This document shows positions 1 through 8,353 of a stretch of 64,000 nucleotides of DNA, one piece after another. The stretch is from contig OY970240.1 of NCBI GenBank assembly GCA_963715445.1, positions 1,488,001 through 1,552,000 on the forward strand. Direction: 5' to 3'. The notes beneath the pieces were generated by a model, which saw only the letters and a program-made list of their open reading frames with translations, ran no database searches and was not told where the DNA came from. Source of the stretch: JAAYBF01 sp963715445. Its GTDB lineage: Bacteria > Actinomycetota > Thermoleophilia > Solirubrobacterales > Thermoleophilaceae. Each line of letters starts with the position of its first letter. The stretch's first letter is position 1. The position numbers were made by a program, and so were the translations under genes.

Positions 1-582
1 TGGACGGTGGTGCACCCGCCGACCGCTCGCACAGGCGGTGCGGGCAGTGGCGGTGCGAGCGGCGGCTTGAGGCTGCGCGCCAACCCGCGGGCGGGGTCGC
101 GGATCGACGCCGGGGTGCTGAGCCGCCGCCTGGGCAGCGACCGCTACACGGCGACGGCTGTGGTGGCGCGGGGCCGGCTCGCGGCGGGGGATCCGGCAGG
201 CTCACCCGCCTCGGAGGTCCCAGCGGGCGCCTCGGAGGTCACCGCGGGCCTGGCGATCGTGCGCGGAGGCCCGTTCAGCGTGCGCGACCGGGCGATCGGG
301 ATCCGCGCGACCAGGACGCGCATCGTGGTCTGGCGACGCATCGGGCGGTACGTGAGGACGCTCGCGGAGGCGCCCGCGCCGGCCGGCGCGCTGGCGCATC
401 TGCGGGTGATCGCCGCCGGGCGGAACTACCGCTTCGAGATGAGCCCCGACGGCGTGGCTTGGACCGCCGTCGGTGCGCGGGCTCGCGGGCCGTTGACGGA
501 GACGGCGCGCGTCGCACTCACGGTGGGCGGCCGTCCCGGCGCTACGGCCCGCTTCGCCCGCGCGACGCTCATTGAGCGCTAG
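1..582 (+). CDS. C-terminal part of a probable glycosidase (concanavalin-like domain), 5' truncated
   Basis: The reading frame is open to the left edge, so the gene begins outside the window; 193 residues are visible, ending at a TAG. The visible part resembles the beta-sandwich (concanavalin A-like) C-terminal domain found on family 43 beta-xylosidases: an RYTATAVV strand, a 'GLAIVRGG' segment, 'FEMSPDGVAW' (compare the usual 'leySdDGktW') and a final 'ARFARATLIER' strand. It probably belongs to a secreted or surface carbohydrate-active enzyme or binding protein, but the catalytic part is not visible, so the activity is unknown. The gene converges on the MFS transporter with 6 nt between stop codons. 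Confidence 0.55.
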   Translation, partial: WTVVHPPTARTGGAGSGGASGGLRLRANPRAGSRIDAGVLSRRLGSDRYTATAVVARGRLAAGDPAGSPASEVPAGASEVTAGLAIVRGGPFSVRDRAIGIRATRTRIVVWRRIGRYVRTLAEAPAPAGALAHLRVIAAGRNYRFEMSPDGVAWTAVGARARGPLTETARVALTVGGRPGATARFARATLIER

Positions 583-588
583 CGCCGC

Positions 589-2013
589 TCAGACACTGGC
601 GGGCTGAGCAGCGGCGCCGCCCGCGGACGACTTCGCGGCCCCGTCGCCGGCGGTCGCCCGGGGGACGGTCAGCGTCAGCGCCACGGCGCCCGACACGAGC
701 GAGGCGATGGCGGCGAACAGGTAGGCGCGGTCAGCGGCCTTCAGCGTCTCGGCGAGGCTCGACGGGTCGCCGACGATCGTCACGAGGAGCGCGGTGCCGA
801 GCACGGCGCCGACCTGGCGGAAGGCCGCGTTGACGGCGCTCGCCGTGGCGAAGCGGTCGTCGGGAACGTCGCGGACGGCAGCCGAGCCGAGGGTCGGGAA
901 GGCAAGTCCGATGCCGATCCCGGTGAGCATCGCCCCGGGCAGCCAGACGCCGACCCAGTCGGGCTCGGCGCCCGCGGAGCGCAGAACCATGATGCCGGCG
1001 GCGAAGATCACCGCCCCCGGCACGACCACGGCGCGATGGCCGAAGCGGTCGGCGAGCTTTCCGGCCGGCCCCGCGACGATGGTGCTCAGCGCCGGGCCCG
1101 GGAGAGTCGCGAGCCCCGCTTCGAGGACCGTGTATTCCCACACCGAGGTGAGGAAGAGCACGTTGCCGAGCACGATCGAGAAGAAGGCGGCGGAGAACAG
1201 CAGCGTGCCGAAGTTGCCGATCCGGAACGAGTGGTCGGCGAACAGCTCGGGCTCCACGATCGGCCGCGGGTGGGTGCGGCTGCGCCAGACCACGCCGCCG
1301 AGCAGCAGGGCGGCCGCGGCGAAGGAGGCGAGGGTGGCGGGCGCCGCCCAGCCCCAGTCGTTGCCTTCGATGATCCCGAGGGTGAGCAGCGCGAGCGAGA
1401 AGGCGAGCATGGCGGCGCCGGGAAGGTCGGGCAGCCGGCTGTCACGCGTGGGCCGCTCCACGAGGCGCTTGCGGCCGGCCCAGACGATCAGTGCGCCGAG
1501 CGGGAGGTTGACCAGGAACACCAGCCGCCAGTCCGCCAGCTCTACGAGCGCCCCGCCGAGCGTGGGCCCGGTTGCCGCCGCGGCGGCCGCGGCCGCGCCC
1601 CAGAGGCCGACGCCGGCGGCGCGGCGCTCCGGCGGGAACTGGTCGAGCACGAGCGCCAGCGAGGCGGGGGCGATCAGCGCGGCGCCCACGCCCTGCAGGA
1701 CGCGCGCCGCGATCAGCGTCTCGAGCGACGGAGCCACGGCGCAGAGCAGGCTCGCGAAGGTGAACCCGGCGATCCCCGTCAGGAAGATCCGCTTGTGGCC
1801 GTAGCGGTCGGCGAGCCCTCCGGCGGGCACCAGCAGCGCCGCGATCACGACGAAGTAGCCGTCGAGCACCCATGAGAGCGCGTCGCGCCCCGATCCTGCG
1901 AACGAGCGCGAGATGTCGGGGAAGGCGATGTTGACGATCGTTGTGTCCAGGAACGCCAGGAAGGCTCCGGCCGAGGCGATCAGGACGGCGCTTCTATGTC
2001 CACGGTCATACAT
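589..2013 (-). CDS. MFS drug/solute exporter, DHA2 (EmrB/QacA-like) family
   Basis: A 474-residue membrane protein with about 14 predicted helices. Family motifs are visible: LDTTIVN at residues 22-28 in helix 1, motif A GGLADRYGHKR near 65-75, the RVLQGVGAALIAPA motif B, and GPTLGG (motif C) in helix 5, all typical of proton-coupled multidrug exporters of the EmrB/QacA type. The start at 2013 is chosen because MYDRGHRS leads straight into helix 1; the frame continues upstream to 2199 but would run through the divergent tetR gene. It is divergently transcribed from a TetR regulator, and paired palindromes lie between the two starts, so it is very probably repressed by that regulator. Substrate unknown. 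Confidence 0.88.
   Translation of the reverse strand: MYDRGHRSAVLIASAGAFLAFLDTTIVNIAFPDISRSFAGSGRDALSWVLDGYFVVIAALLVPAGGLADRYGHKRIFLTGIAGFTFASLLCAVAPSLETLIAARVLQGVGAALIAPASLALVLDQFPPERRAAGVGLWGAAAAAAAATGPTLGGALVELADWRLVFLVNLPLGALIVWAGRKRLVERPTRDSRLPDLPGAAMLAFSLALLTLGIIEGNDWGWAAPATLASFAAAALLLGGVVWRSRTHPRPIVEPELFADHSFRIGNFGTLLFSAAFFSIVLGNVLFLTSVWEYTVLEAGLATLPGPALSTIVAGPAGKLADRFGHRAVVVPGAVIFAAGIMVLRSAGAEPDWVGVWLPGAMLTGIGIGLAFPTLGSAAVRDVPDDRFATASAVNAAFRQVGAVLGTALLVTIVGDPSSLAETLKAADRAYLFAAIASLVSGAVALTLTVPRATAGDGAAKSSAGGAAAQPASV
1994..2011. promoter_or_regulatory. Probable TetR operator, copy 1 (imperfect)
   Basis: CTATGTC-N4-GTCATAC, which matches the perfect copy at 2030-2047 in the whole left arm and in 5 of 7 positions of the right arm. 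It overlaps the start codon region of the MFS gene (ATG complement at 2011-2013). The centres of the two copies are 36 bp apart. The role as a binding site is inferred from symmetry and position. Confidence 0.6.
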
Positions 2014-2029
2014 GCTCCGAAACGGTACA

Positions 2030-2047
2030 CTATGTCTGTGGACATAG
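2030..2047. promoter_or_regulatory. Probable TetR operator, copy 2 (perfect palindrome)
   Basis: CTATGTC-N4-GACATAG, a perfect 7+7 palindrome covering the likely ATG of the tetR gene at 2032. A -10-like TACACT (2026-2031) lies immediately before that ATG, so the tetR mRNA may be leaderless with the operator sitting on the transcription start. Binding would then autoregulate tetR and, with copy 1, repress the exporter. Confidence 0.65.
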
Positions 2048-2640
2048 AGTTCCCACATCCCCGGTCGGGCCGTCGCGACGGTCGCGAGCGCCTGCTGGAC
2101 GGCGCCAGCCGCCTGCTCGCCGAGCGCGGGTACGCGGCGATGGAGCTGCGCGACGTCGCCGAGCGCGGCAAGGCGCCGCGCGGTTCGATCTACCACCACT
2201 TCCCGCGCGGCAAGGCCCAGCTCGCCGCCGAGGCCGCCGCGCTCGACGGCGAGCGCACGCGCGAGGTGATCGAGCAGTCGCTAGCCAAGCGTGGGATCAA
2301 GGGCACGCTGCGCCTGTTCGCCGACTTCTTCCGCCGCCAGTCGGTCAACCATCCGGAGCTGATCGGCTGCCCGGTCGCCGCCGCGGCGCTCGCTCACCCC
2401 GAGGACCCGGAGCTGGCCGCCGTCGCCACCGCCGCCTTCAAGTCCTGGGAGCAGCCGATCGCGGACGCGCTCGAAGGGCAGGGCGTGGCGCCCGGCGAGG
2501 CGACGGCGTTCGCCGCTCTCACCGTGTCGACGGTCGAGGGGGCGCTCCTTCGCACCCGAGCAGCCGGCAACCACGAGCCGCTCGACGCGGCCGTCGCCGG
2601 CCTCGAGACCGCCCTCGACGGCCTTCTAGCCCGAAGCTAG
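2032..2640 (+). CDS. TetR-family repressor (LmrA/YxaF-like)
   Basis: A 202-residue protein with an N-terminal helix-turn-helix (residues about 20-60, ending in SIYHHFPRGK, the classic TetR helix 3/4 sequence) and a C-terminal ligand domain with the GCPVAAAALAHP segment seen in the LmrA/YxaF group, whose members repress adjacent multidrug exporters. It faces the MFS exporter gene and is flanked by two matching palindromes, which supports local repression and autoregulation. The start is taken at 2032, though an in-frame ATG at 1996 would add 12 residues and would lie inside operator copy 1. A hairpin follows the stop. Confidence 0.88.
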   Translation: MSVDIEFPHPRSGRRDGRERLLDGASRLLAERGYAAMELRDVAERGKAPRGSIYHHFPRGKAQLAAEAAALDGERTREVIEQSLAKRGIKGTLRLFADFFRRQSVNHPELIGCPVAAAALAHPEDPELAAVATAAFKSWEQPIADALEGQGVAPGEATAFAALTVSTVEGALLRTRAAGNHEPLDAAVAGLETALDGLLARS

Positions 2641-2661
2641 CTCACCCTGGGGAGGAGCGGA

Positions 2662-2680
2662 GGGCGAACGTCGTTCGCCC
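2662..2680. terminator. Hairpin between convergent genes
   Basis: GGGCGAA-CGTCG-TTCGCCC, a 7-bp GC-rich stem with a 5-nt loop between the convergent tetR and rmlA-like genes. There is no U tract, as is common in high-GC actinobacteria. A bidirectional terminator is the likely role. Confidence 0.5.
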
Positions 2681-2697
2681 GAGCACCGGACCATGCC

Positions 2698-3786
2698 TCA
2701 GAGGATGGAGATCTCGGCGCTGTCGCCGACTACGAAGCGGTAGGCGCGCGGGACCGCGGGGCCGCGGCCGATCTTGACGTTGCGCCCGATCAGGCTCGCC
2801 TCGATGCGCGACTGGAGATCGCAGATGGAGGAGCCCGCCATGACGATCGAGTGCTCGAGCTCGGCAGACTTGATCGTCACGTCTTCGCCGATCGCCGTGT
2901 AGGGCCCGATGTAGGCGTCGGTGATCTGGGCGCCGGCGCCGATGATCGCCGGTCCGCGAACGGTGGCGCGCTCGAGCCGCGCACCCTTCTCGATGCAGAC
3001 CCTTCCCTCGACCTGCGAGTCGACGACCTCGCCATCGTGGCGCTCCTCGATGTCGTCGAGGATCAGGCGGTTGGCCTCGAGCATGTCCTCGACCTGGCCG
3101 GTGTCCTTCCACCAGCCGTGCACGATGTGCGGGTCGACGCGCCGGTCGTTGTCCACCAGCCACTGGATCGCGTCGGTGATCTCCAGCTCGCCGCGTGGCG
3201 AGGGTTCGATCGCCTTGGCCGCGTCGAAGATCGAGGACGTGAACATGTACACGCCCACGAGCGCGAGGTCGCTCTTGGGCTCCTTCGGCTTCTCGACCAG
3301 GCGCGAGACGCGGTCGCCCTCGAGCTCGGCGACACCGTAGTGCTCGGGGTCGGGAACCGGGGTGAGCAGGATCAGGGCGTCGGGCGCCTCCGCGGTGAAG
3401 GTCTCCACCAGCGCGGTGATGCCGTTGCGCAGCAGGTTGTCGCCCAGGTACATGACGAACGGCGAGTCGCCGAGGAACTCCTCGGCGGTCAGCACCGCGT
3501 GGGCCAGCCCGAGCGGCGCGTCCTGCTCGATGTAGGCGATCCGGACGCCGAACGCCGACCCGTCGCCGGCCACCTCGCGGATCTCGTCGCCGGTCTCCGG
3601 GGCGATGATGATCCCGATCTCCTCGATGCCCGCCGCGGCCATCGCCTCGATGCCGTAGAAGAGCACGGGCTTGTTGGCCACCGGCACCAGCTGCTTGGCG
3701 CTCGTGTGCGTCAGGGGCCGCAGGCGGGTGCCCTTGCCGCCCGAGAGGATCAGGCCCTTCAACCGCCGGCCTCGATCAGTAGACAT
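2698..3786 (-). CDS. Glucose-1-phosphate thymidylyltransferase, long form
   Basis: A 362-residue nucleotidyltransferase. The N-terminal GT-A domain has the signature GGKGTRLRP (residues 16-24), YLGDNLL and VEKPKEPK; the last roughly 110 residues form a left-handed beta-helix of hexapeptide-like repeats (GARLERATVRGPAIIGAGA and similar). This two-domain architecture matches the long RmlA subfamily that makes dTDP-glucose from glucose-1-phosphate and dTTP for deoxysugar and cell-envelope polysaccharide synthesis. The ATG at 3786 overlaps the upstream PPOX gene by 11 nt; an in-frame TTG at 3762 would give the compact N-terminus MKGLILSGG and is a real alternative. Nucleotide specificity (dTTP or UTP) is inferred from family. 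Confidence 0.82.
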   Translation of the reverse strand: MSTDRGRRLKGLILSGGKGTRLRPLTHTSAKQLVPVANKPVLFYGIEAMAAAGIEEIGIIIAPETGDEIREVAGDGSAFGVRIAYIEQDAPLGLAHAVLTAEEFLGDSPFVMYLGDNLLRNGITALVETFTAEAPDALILLTPVPDPEHYGVAELEGDRVSRLVEKPKEPKSDLALVGVYMFTSSIFDAAKAIEPSPRGELEITDAIQWLVDNDRRVDPHIVHGWWKDTGQVEDMLEANRLILDDIEERHDGEVVDSQVEGRVCIEKGARLERATVRGPAIIGAGAQITDAYIGPYTAIGEDVTIKSAELEHSIVMAGSSICDLQSRIEASLIGRNVKIGRGPAVPRAYRFVVGDSAEISIL

Positions 3787-4246
3787 CGGCGGCCAGCTTG
3801 CGGTGGTCCCAGGTGACGGTGCGGGTTGGCAGGAAGCGCAGCCCCACGCGCTTGCGGGCCTGCTTGGCCACCATCTCCCTGGCCTCGGGGCCCAGCTCGC
3901 CGCCGCCGCCATAGCGGCGGAACAGCTCGATCCCGTACTCGGCGACGCGCTCGGGGTCGTGCTCCAGCTCCACGTCGCACTCCATCATCACGCCGCGCAG
4001 CTCGTGGTACTGCACCCCGTCATCGATCGAGAGGGTGGCGCGCGGGTCGCGCTCGAGGTTCTTCGCCTTCTGCGACGCGGCGTAGGTCCAGCCCCGCAGC
4101 TCCTGCCCCTCGGCGACGTACCAGAGGGGCACCAGGTGGGGGCGTCCCTGGGGGCCGACGGTGGCGCACTGCACGATCATCTGCTCCTCGAGGAAGGCGC
4201 GAACCTCCTCGTCGGTCATCTTGATCTGGTCGCGGCGCGAGCCCAT
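3776..4246 (-). CDS. Pyridoxamine 5'-phosphate oxidase-like flavin/F420 protein
   Basis: A 156-residue split-barrel protein. The pattern 'vqCATVGPQGRPHLVPLWYV...ASQKAKNLERDPRATLSIDD' is typical of the small PPOX-like proteins of actinobacteria, many of which bind FMN or the deazaflavin F420 and reduce small molecules. True pyridoxamine-phosphate oxidase is longer, so PLP synthesis is not implied. The ATG directly abuts the stop of the upstream pafBC gene, and the 3' end overlaps the rmlA-like gene, so the three are probably cotranscribed. A second ATG at 4219 is possible. Substrate unknown. Confidence 0.75.
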   Translation of the reverse strand: MGSRRDQIKMTDEEVRAFLEEQMIVQCATVGPQGRPHLVPLWYVAEGQELRGWTYAASQKAKNLERDPRATLSIDDGVQYHELRGVMMECDVELEHDPERVAEYGIELFRRYGGGGELGPEAREMVAKQARKRVGLRFLPTRTVTWDHRKLAADVY

Positions 4247-6325
4247 CTAGCGTCGGGTCTTGCCGCCTGCGCCCGCCGGGGTCGCGGCGGCGGCCAGCGC
4301 CTCCGCGGCGGCGAGCACCGCGGCCCGCGCCTCCTCGGGCTCGAGCACCACCGCGTCGCCGGCCTCCTTGAGGATCTCGCGCGCCAGGTACTCGTGGCCG
4401 CCGAACGGGAGCTCGATGATCACCGCCCCGTCCTCGAGCTCGTCCACGACCCGCCCGTCCTCGCGCGCCCAGCGGGCACGCTCGGGGGAGATCCAGACCT
4501 TTGCCTTCTCGGAGGTGGGAACCTCGCCGGTGGTCGGCCAGCCCTGCATCTCGGGCTCCACGCCCTCACGCAGCTCGAAGGTCTCCTCGAGCACGTCGGC
4601 GGAGCGGATCCTGTCGAGCCGGAACGAGCGGCTCTGGTCCTTCGCCGGCTCGAACGAGTGCACGTACCAGCCCTCAGGGCCGTTCAGCAGCTGGTAGGGC
4701 TCGATCGTGCGCTCGGTGAACTCGTCCTCGCTCTCCTTGTAGTGCTCGATCTTCAGGAGGCGGCGCTCGGCGATCGCGCTCGAGACGACGCGGGCGATCG
4801 CCGAGTCGTCGCCCTTGGCGGTGGTGATCTGGAGGCCGTCGGTCGCCGGGTCGCGGCCGAGCGCGTCGACGATCTGCTCGCGCGCCGAGGCGAGCGACCC
4901 CTCCGGCAGGTGCTCGCCGACGAGGTCGATCGCCGCCACGAGCGCCTTCGCCTCGAGCGGGAGGAGGCGCGCCGGGCGCGCGAAGTTGTCGCCGTAGGGC
5001 TCGGGGTCCACCTCGATCTGGTCCCCCTGGATCTCGGCGTAGAGGACGTAGCTGCCGCCGCCGAAGTTCACGACGTTCAGCACGTCGATGTCCTGGCGCA
5101 GCTCCTGCTCGGAGATCTGGAGCGTCTCGCAGAGCTCGCGCATGTCGAGCTTGCTGCCGCGCCGCGCGGTCTCGATGAGGATCCCGGCGAGAGTCACGAG
5201 CCGCGCGAAGCGCTCCGGCCTGATGTGGGCCTCGCGCTTGCCGGTCTCCTCTTCCTCCACCTCGCGCGGGCGCCGCTTGGCGGCGGGCGCCAGCTCGATC
5301 GGCTGCGCATGCCGGTCGATCACCAGCTGGACGCGCTCCTGCGCCTCCTCGACCAGCTCGGGCGGCCCGAGCAGCCGCGCGCGCGTGCCCAGCCCGAGCA
5401 CCCAGGAGACGAGCTGGCGCGAGTCTCCGTAGGCGGTCTCGAAGACCACGTCCGCGGTGTCGTCCTCGTCGTCGACAACGGTGCCGACATCCGGGCCGAG
5501 GTGCCGGTGGACGAGCCACTCGATGCGCTCCGAGAGCCAGATCCGCGCGACGCCCCGCTGCTCGCCCAGCTGCCAGTCGGCGCGGGTCGCGTACTCGCGC
5601 GGGTCGAACTCCTCGGGGCGCTGGAAGTCGTGCTCGGCCTTGGAGCTGTAGCCCACCTTGCCGCGGATCCGCGACAGGCGGAAGACGCGCACCGCATCGC
5701 GCTCATGGGAGTGGCCGACGAGGTAGAACTGCCCGCCGCGGAAGAGCAGGTGGTAGGGGTCTACCTTGCGCTTCTCCTCGGCGTCGCGGCCCATCGTGTA
5801 GTAGTCGAAGACGATCGTCTTGCGGCGGAATATCGCCGTCTCGACCTTCGAGAGCCGCTGGGAGAGCTCGCGCCCGCCCGAGTTCGCGGTCATCGCCAGG
5901 CGCACCGTCTGCTGCTCGGGGGCCGAGAGCGGCGAGGGCTTGCCCCATGAGAGCTGCTGCAGCGCCAGGCGCAGCGGCTCGGCGTATGCGAACTCGCCGT
6001 CGAGCAGGGTCAGCGCGGTGCGCAGCCCGCTCAGCTCCTCGTCGGAGAACGCGATCGCCGGCAGGTAGAAGTTCTCGGGCGGGAGGGTGTAGGTCTCGGC
6101 CTCGTAGGAGCCCTCGCTGGACTTCTCCACCTTCAGCTCGATGCCGAGCGACGACAGCTCCGCGCGGTCCGCGTAGAACCGGCGGTTGAACGCCTCGTCG
6201 CTGGTCATCTGGGCATAGCCCTCCACGTCCTGCCGGATCTCGAGCGCGGAGACGGGCCTTCGCTCCGCCATCAGGAACGAGATCAGGGACAGCTGCCGGA
6301 TGAGCTTCTCTGTGTCCTTCGCCAT
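4247..6325 (-). CDS. Fused PafB-PafC-type WYL transcriptional regulator
   Basis: A 692-residue tandem protein. Each half has a winged helix-turn-helix, a WYL domain and a C-terminal extension: half 1 (about 1-330) begins KLIRQLSLISFLMAERRPVS and contains DYYTMGRDAEEKRKVDPYHL; half 2 (about 345-692) begins RFARLVTLAGILIE and contains HYKESEDEFTERTIEPYQLL. In mycobacteria PafB and PafC form a heterodimer that activates the LexA-independent DNA-damage response; fused versions are known in other actinobacteria. The WYL core is thought to sense nucleic acid. No proteasome or Pup genes lie in the window, unlike the classical paf locus. It is the first gene of the unit 4247-3776-2698. Confidence 0.85.
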   Translation of the reverse strand: MAKDTEKLIRQLSLISFLMAERRPVSALEIRQDVEGYAQMTSDEAFNRRFYADRAELSSLGIELKVEKSSEGSYEAETYTLPPENFYLPAIAFSDEELSGLRTALTLLDGEFAYAEPLRLALQQLSWGKPSPLSAPEQQTVRLAMTANSGGRELSQRLSKVETAIFRRKTIVFDYYTMGRDAEEKRKVDPYHLLFRGGQFYLVGHSHERDAVRVFRLSRIRGKVGYSSKAEHDFQRPEEFDPREYATRADWQLGEQRGVARIWLSERIEWLVHRHLGPDVGTVVDDEDDTADVVFETAYGDSRQLVSWVLGLGTRARLLGPPELVEEAQERVQLVIDRHAQPIELAPAAKRRPREVEEEETGKREAHIRPERFARLVTLAGILIETARRGSKLDMRELCETLQISEQELRQDIDVLNVVNFGGGSYVLYAEIQGDQIEVDPEPYGDNFARPARLLPLEAKALVAAIDLVGEHLPEGSLASAREQIVDALGRDPATDGLQITTAKGDDSAIARVVSSAIAERRLLKIEHYKESEDEFTERTIEPYQLLNGPEGWYVHSFEPAKDQSRSFRLDRIRSADVLEETFELREGVEPEMQGWPTTGEVPTSEKAKVWISPERARWAREDGRVVDELEDGAVIIELPFGGHEYLAREILKEAGDAVVLEPEEARAAVLAAAEALAAAATPAGAGGKTRR

Positions 6326-6457
6326 GAACGGCTGAGCATACGCAGGCCGCCTGGGCCGGCGGATCGCGGAAAACCGCTATTTGCGGAGTCGGGACCGCCG
6401 TTGTACGCGGCCGAGCGACCGGCATTGCGCTTCCCTGGGTGTCGTACGGTGTTCTGG

Positions 6458-8353
6458 ATGATCGGTTCCCGCATGCGCACCCCGGCTGTTCTCACCCTGA
6501 TCGCCTTCCTGGCCCTCACGGCCCGGGCCGATGCCGCCTTCGTCCCGGCGCTCGGATCCCCGTTCCCGACGACGGGCCCCCTTCACGCGATCGCGGTGGC
6601 CGACGCCGATCGCAACGGCACGCTCGACGTGGCGGCGGGTGCGCTCTCCCTGCGCAGGGGCGACGGCACCGGACGGCTCGGCGGCGCCCTGCCCATCTCC
6701 ACCACGGGCACGCTCGACGGCCTGGTGGCCGGGGACTTCAGCGGCGACGGGTCGATCGACTACGCCGCCATCGAGCAGGGGGCGCCCGGCGATCCCGACC
6801 GGGCTCTTCTGTTCACGGCCCAGTTCGGGGCGGCCTACGTGGAGAGCGAGGCCTCGGAGGACGTCGGCGAGGCGTCGAGCCTCGCGGCCGGTGACATCGA
6901 TCGCGACGGCGACCTCGACCTCGTCGTGGCGCGCATTGATGCCGGCGCCGAGGTGACCGTGCTGAGCAACTCCGCCGGGGGCGCCTCGTTCTCGGGTGAG
7001 GACCACTCGGTCGACACCGGGCCCGCAGAGAGCCTGGCGCTGGCGGACCTGAACGGCGACGACTGGCCGGACGTGGTCGTGGGCTCGGCGGAGGGGGAGG
7101 TCTCCGTCCTGCTCAACTTCCTCGGCAGCGGGCTGGTCGAACGCCCCGCGAGCGCGACCGGAGGCTCGGGCCCGGTCAGCGACCTGGCCGTGGCCGACTT
7201 CGACGGCGACGGCCCGCGCGACCTCGCGGCCACCGGCGGAGCCGGCGTGACTCTTCTGCGCGGTGACGGCGCGGGCGGCCTGACGCCCTTCGGCCCTCCG
7301 CGCCCGACCGGAGCGCCGGGTGGGGCCGTCTCGCTGGCCGTTGGGGACGTGAACGCCGACGGCCGTACCGACATCGCGGCCGGAGGGATCACGGGCAGCC
7401 GCGTGGCGGTTCTGCTCGGCGACGGAAGGGGGAGCCTCGTGCCCACCCCCGGGTCTCCGTTCGCGACGGGCGGTCCGCTCGACGGCGAGGTGGGCGCCCT
7501 CGCGCTCGCGGACATGAACCGGGACGGCCAGACGGATCTCGTGGCCGCCAACGGGCCCGGGTCGGTCTCGGTGCTGCTGAACGCGAACACAGGCCTGCTG
7601 GAGCCGAACCCGCGATCCGTCGGCTTCGGCGCGATGCCCGCCCTGTCCCCGCTGCGGGCGCACACCGTGACCCTGCGGAGCCTGCGCGGCCGCCTGCGGA
7701 TCAGCCGCGTGGCGCTCGACGCGGGCTCCCGTGCCTTCTCGGTGGGCCCGGGCAACTGCCTTGGCCGCGTCCTGCTGGTGGGCCAGTCGTGCGCGATCAC
7801 CGTGCGGTTCAAGGCGCCCCGCCGCGCCGAGCGCATGGAGGCGGTGGTGTCGGTGGACGCGAACGCGGCCGCTGTGATCGTGCCGCTGACGGCGACGGTT
7901 CGCCCTCCGGTCCTGAGCGGCCTGCGCCTGCGGCCGAAGGTCCTGCGCCTGCGGTCGCCGGGCAAGCCTGCCCGTCGCAAAGGGCGCTCCACGTCCATGC
8001 GCCTGCGCTACAGGCTGTCCGAGAGCGCTCGCGTGCGGGTGAGGGTCGAGCGGCTCCTTCCCGGCAGGCGGGCGAGCGACGGGCGCTGCGTCGCACCCCG
8101 GCGCTCCAACCGCAAGGCCAGGCGCTGCAAGCTCTGGGAGGTGGTGCAAGCGGTCACGCGCTCACGGCCGGCCGGGCCCAGCAGCACGCGTCTCGATCCG
8201 GCCGCCCCCGGGCGTCGCCTGGCGGCCGGCGACTACCGCCTCAGCCTGAGCGCCGCCGACCGCTTCCGCAACCGCTCGCGTGAGCGGAGGATCGCCTTCC
8301 GCGTGAAGGCGCCCCGCTCGGGCGCGGCGGCTCAGGCGGCGCGGCCGAAGTAA
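6458..8353 (+). CDS. Secreted FG-GAP/VCBS repeat protein with ASH-like and basic C-terminal domains
   Basis: A 631-residue exported protein. An N-terminal signal peptide (TPAVLTLIAFLALTARADA) is followed by about seven FG-GAP-type blades, each with a calcium-binding Asp loop: DADRNGTLD, DFSGDGSID, DIDRDGDLD, DLNGDDWPD, DFDGDGPRD, DVNADGRTD, DMNRDGQTD. These should fold as an integrin-like beta-propeller. Next come an ASH/Hydin-like beta-sandwich (about 385-485, with 'VGFGAMPALSPLRAHTVTLRS' character) and an Arg-rich C-terminal domain common in Thermoleophilia surface proteins. The role is unknown; adhesion or matrix binding is inference. Starts at 6458 and 6473 are both possible. The 3' end overlaps the convergent HD gene by 22 nt. 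Confidence 0.8.
   Translation: MIGSRMRTPAVLTLIAFLALTARADAAFVPALGSPFPTTGPLHAIAVADADRNGTLDVAAGALSLRRGDGTGRLGGALPISTTGTLDGLVAGDFSGDGSIDYAAIEQGAPGDPDRALLFTAQFGAAYVESEASEDVGEASSLAAGDIDRDGDLDLVVARIDAGAEVTVLSNSAGGASFSGEDHSVDTGPAESLALADLNGDDWPDVVVGSAEGEVSVLLNFLGSGLVERPASATGGSGPVSDLAVADFDGDGPRDLAATGGAGVTLLRGDGAGGLTPFGPPRPTGAPGGAVSLAVGDVNADGRTDIAAGGITGSRVAVLLGDGRGSLVPTPGSPFATGGPLDGEVGALALADMNRDGQTDLVAANGPGSVSVLLNANTGLLEPNPRSVGFGAMPALSPLRAHTVTLRSLRGRLRISRVALDAGSRAFSVGPGNCLGRVLLVGQSCAITVRFKAPRRAERMEAVVSVDANAAAVIVPLTATVRPPVLSGLRLRPKVLRLRSPGKPARRKGRSTSMRLRYRLSESARVRVRVERLLPGRRASDGRCVAPRRSNRKARRCKLWEVVQAVTRSRPAGPSSTRLDPAAPGRRLAAGDYRLSLSAADRFRNRSRERRIAFRVKAPRSGAAAQAARPK

Noticed and set aside
3671..5950. Very long plus-strand open frame (759 codons)
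   Set aside because: It is the antisense of the rmlA-like, PPOX and pafBC genes; the product is Leu/Gly/Asp/Arg-rich low complexity without domains, while the minus strand carries recognisable families.
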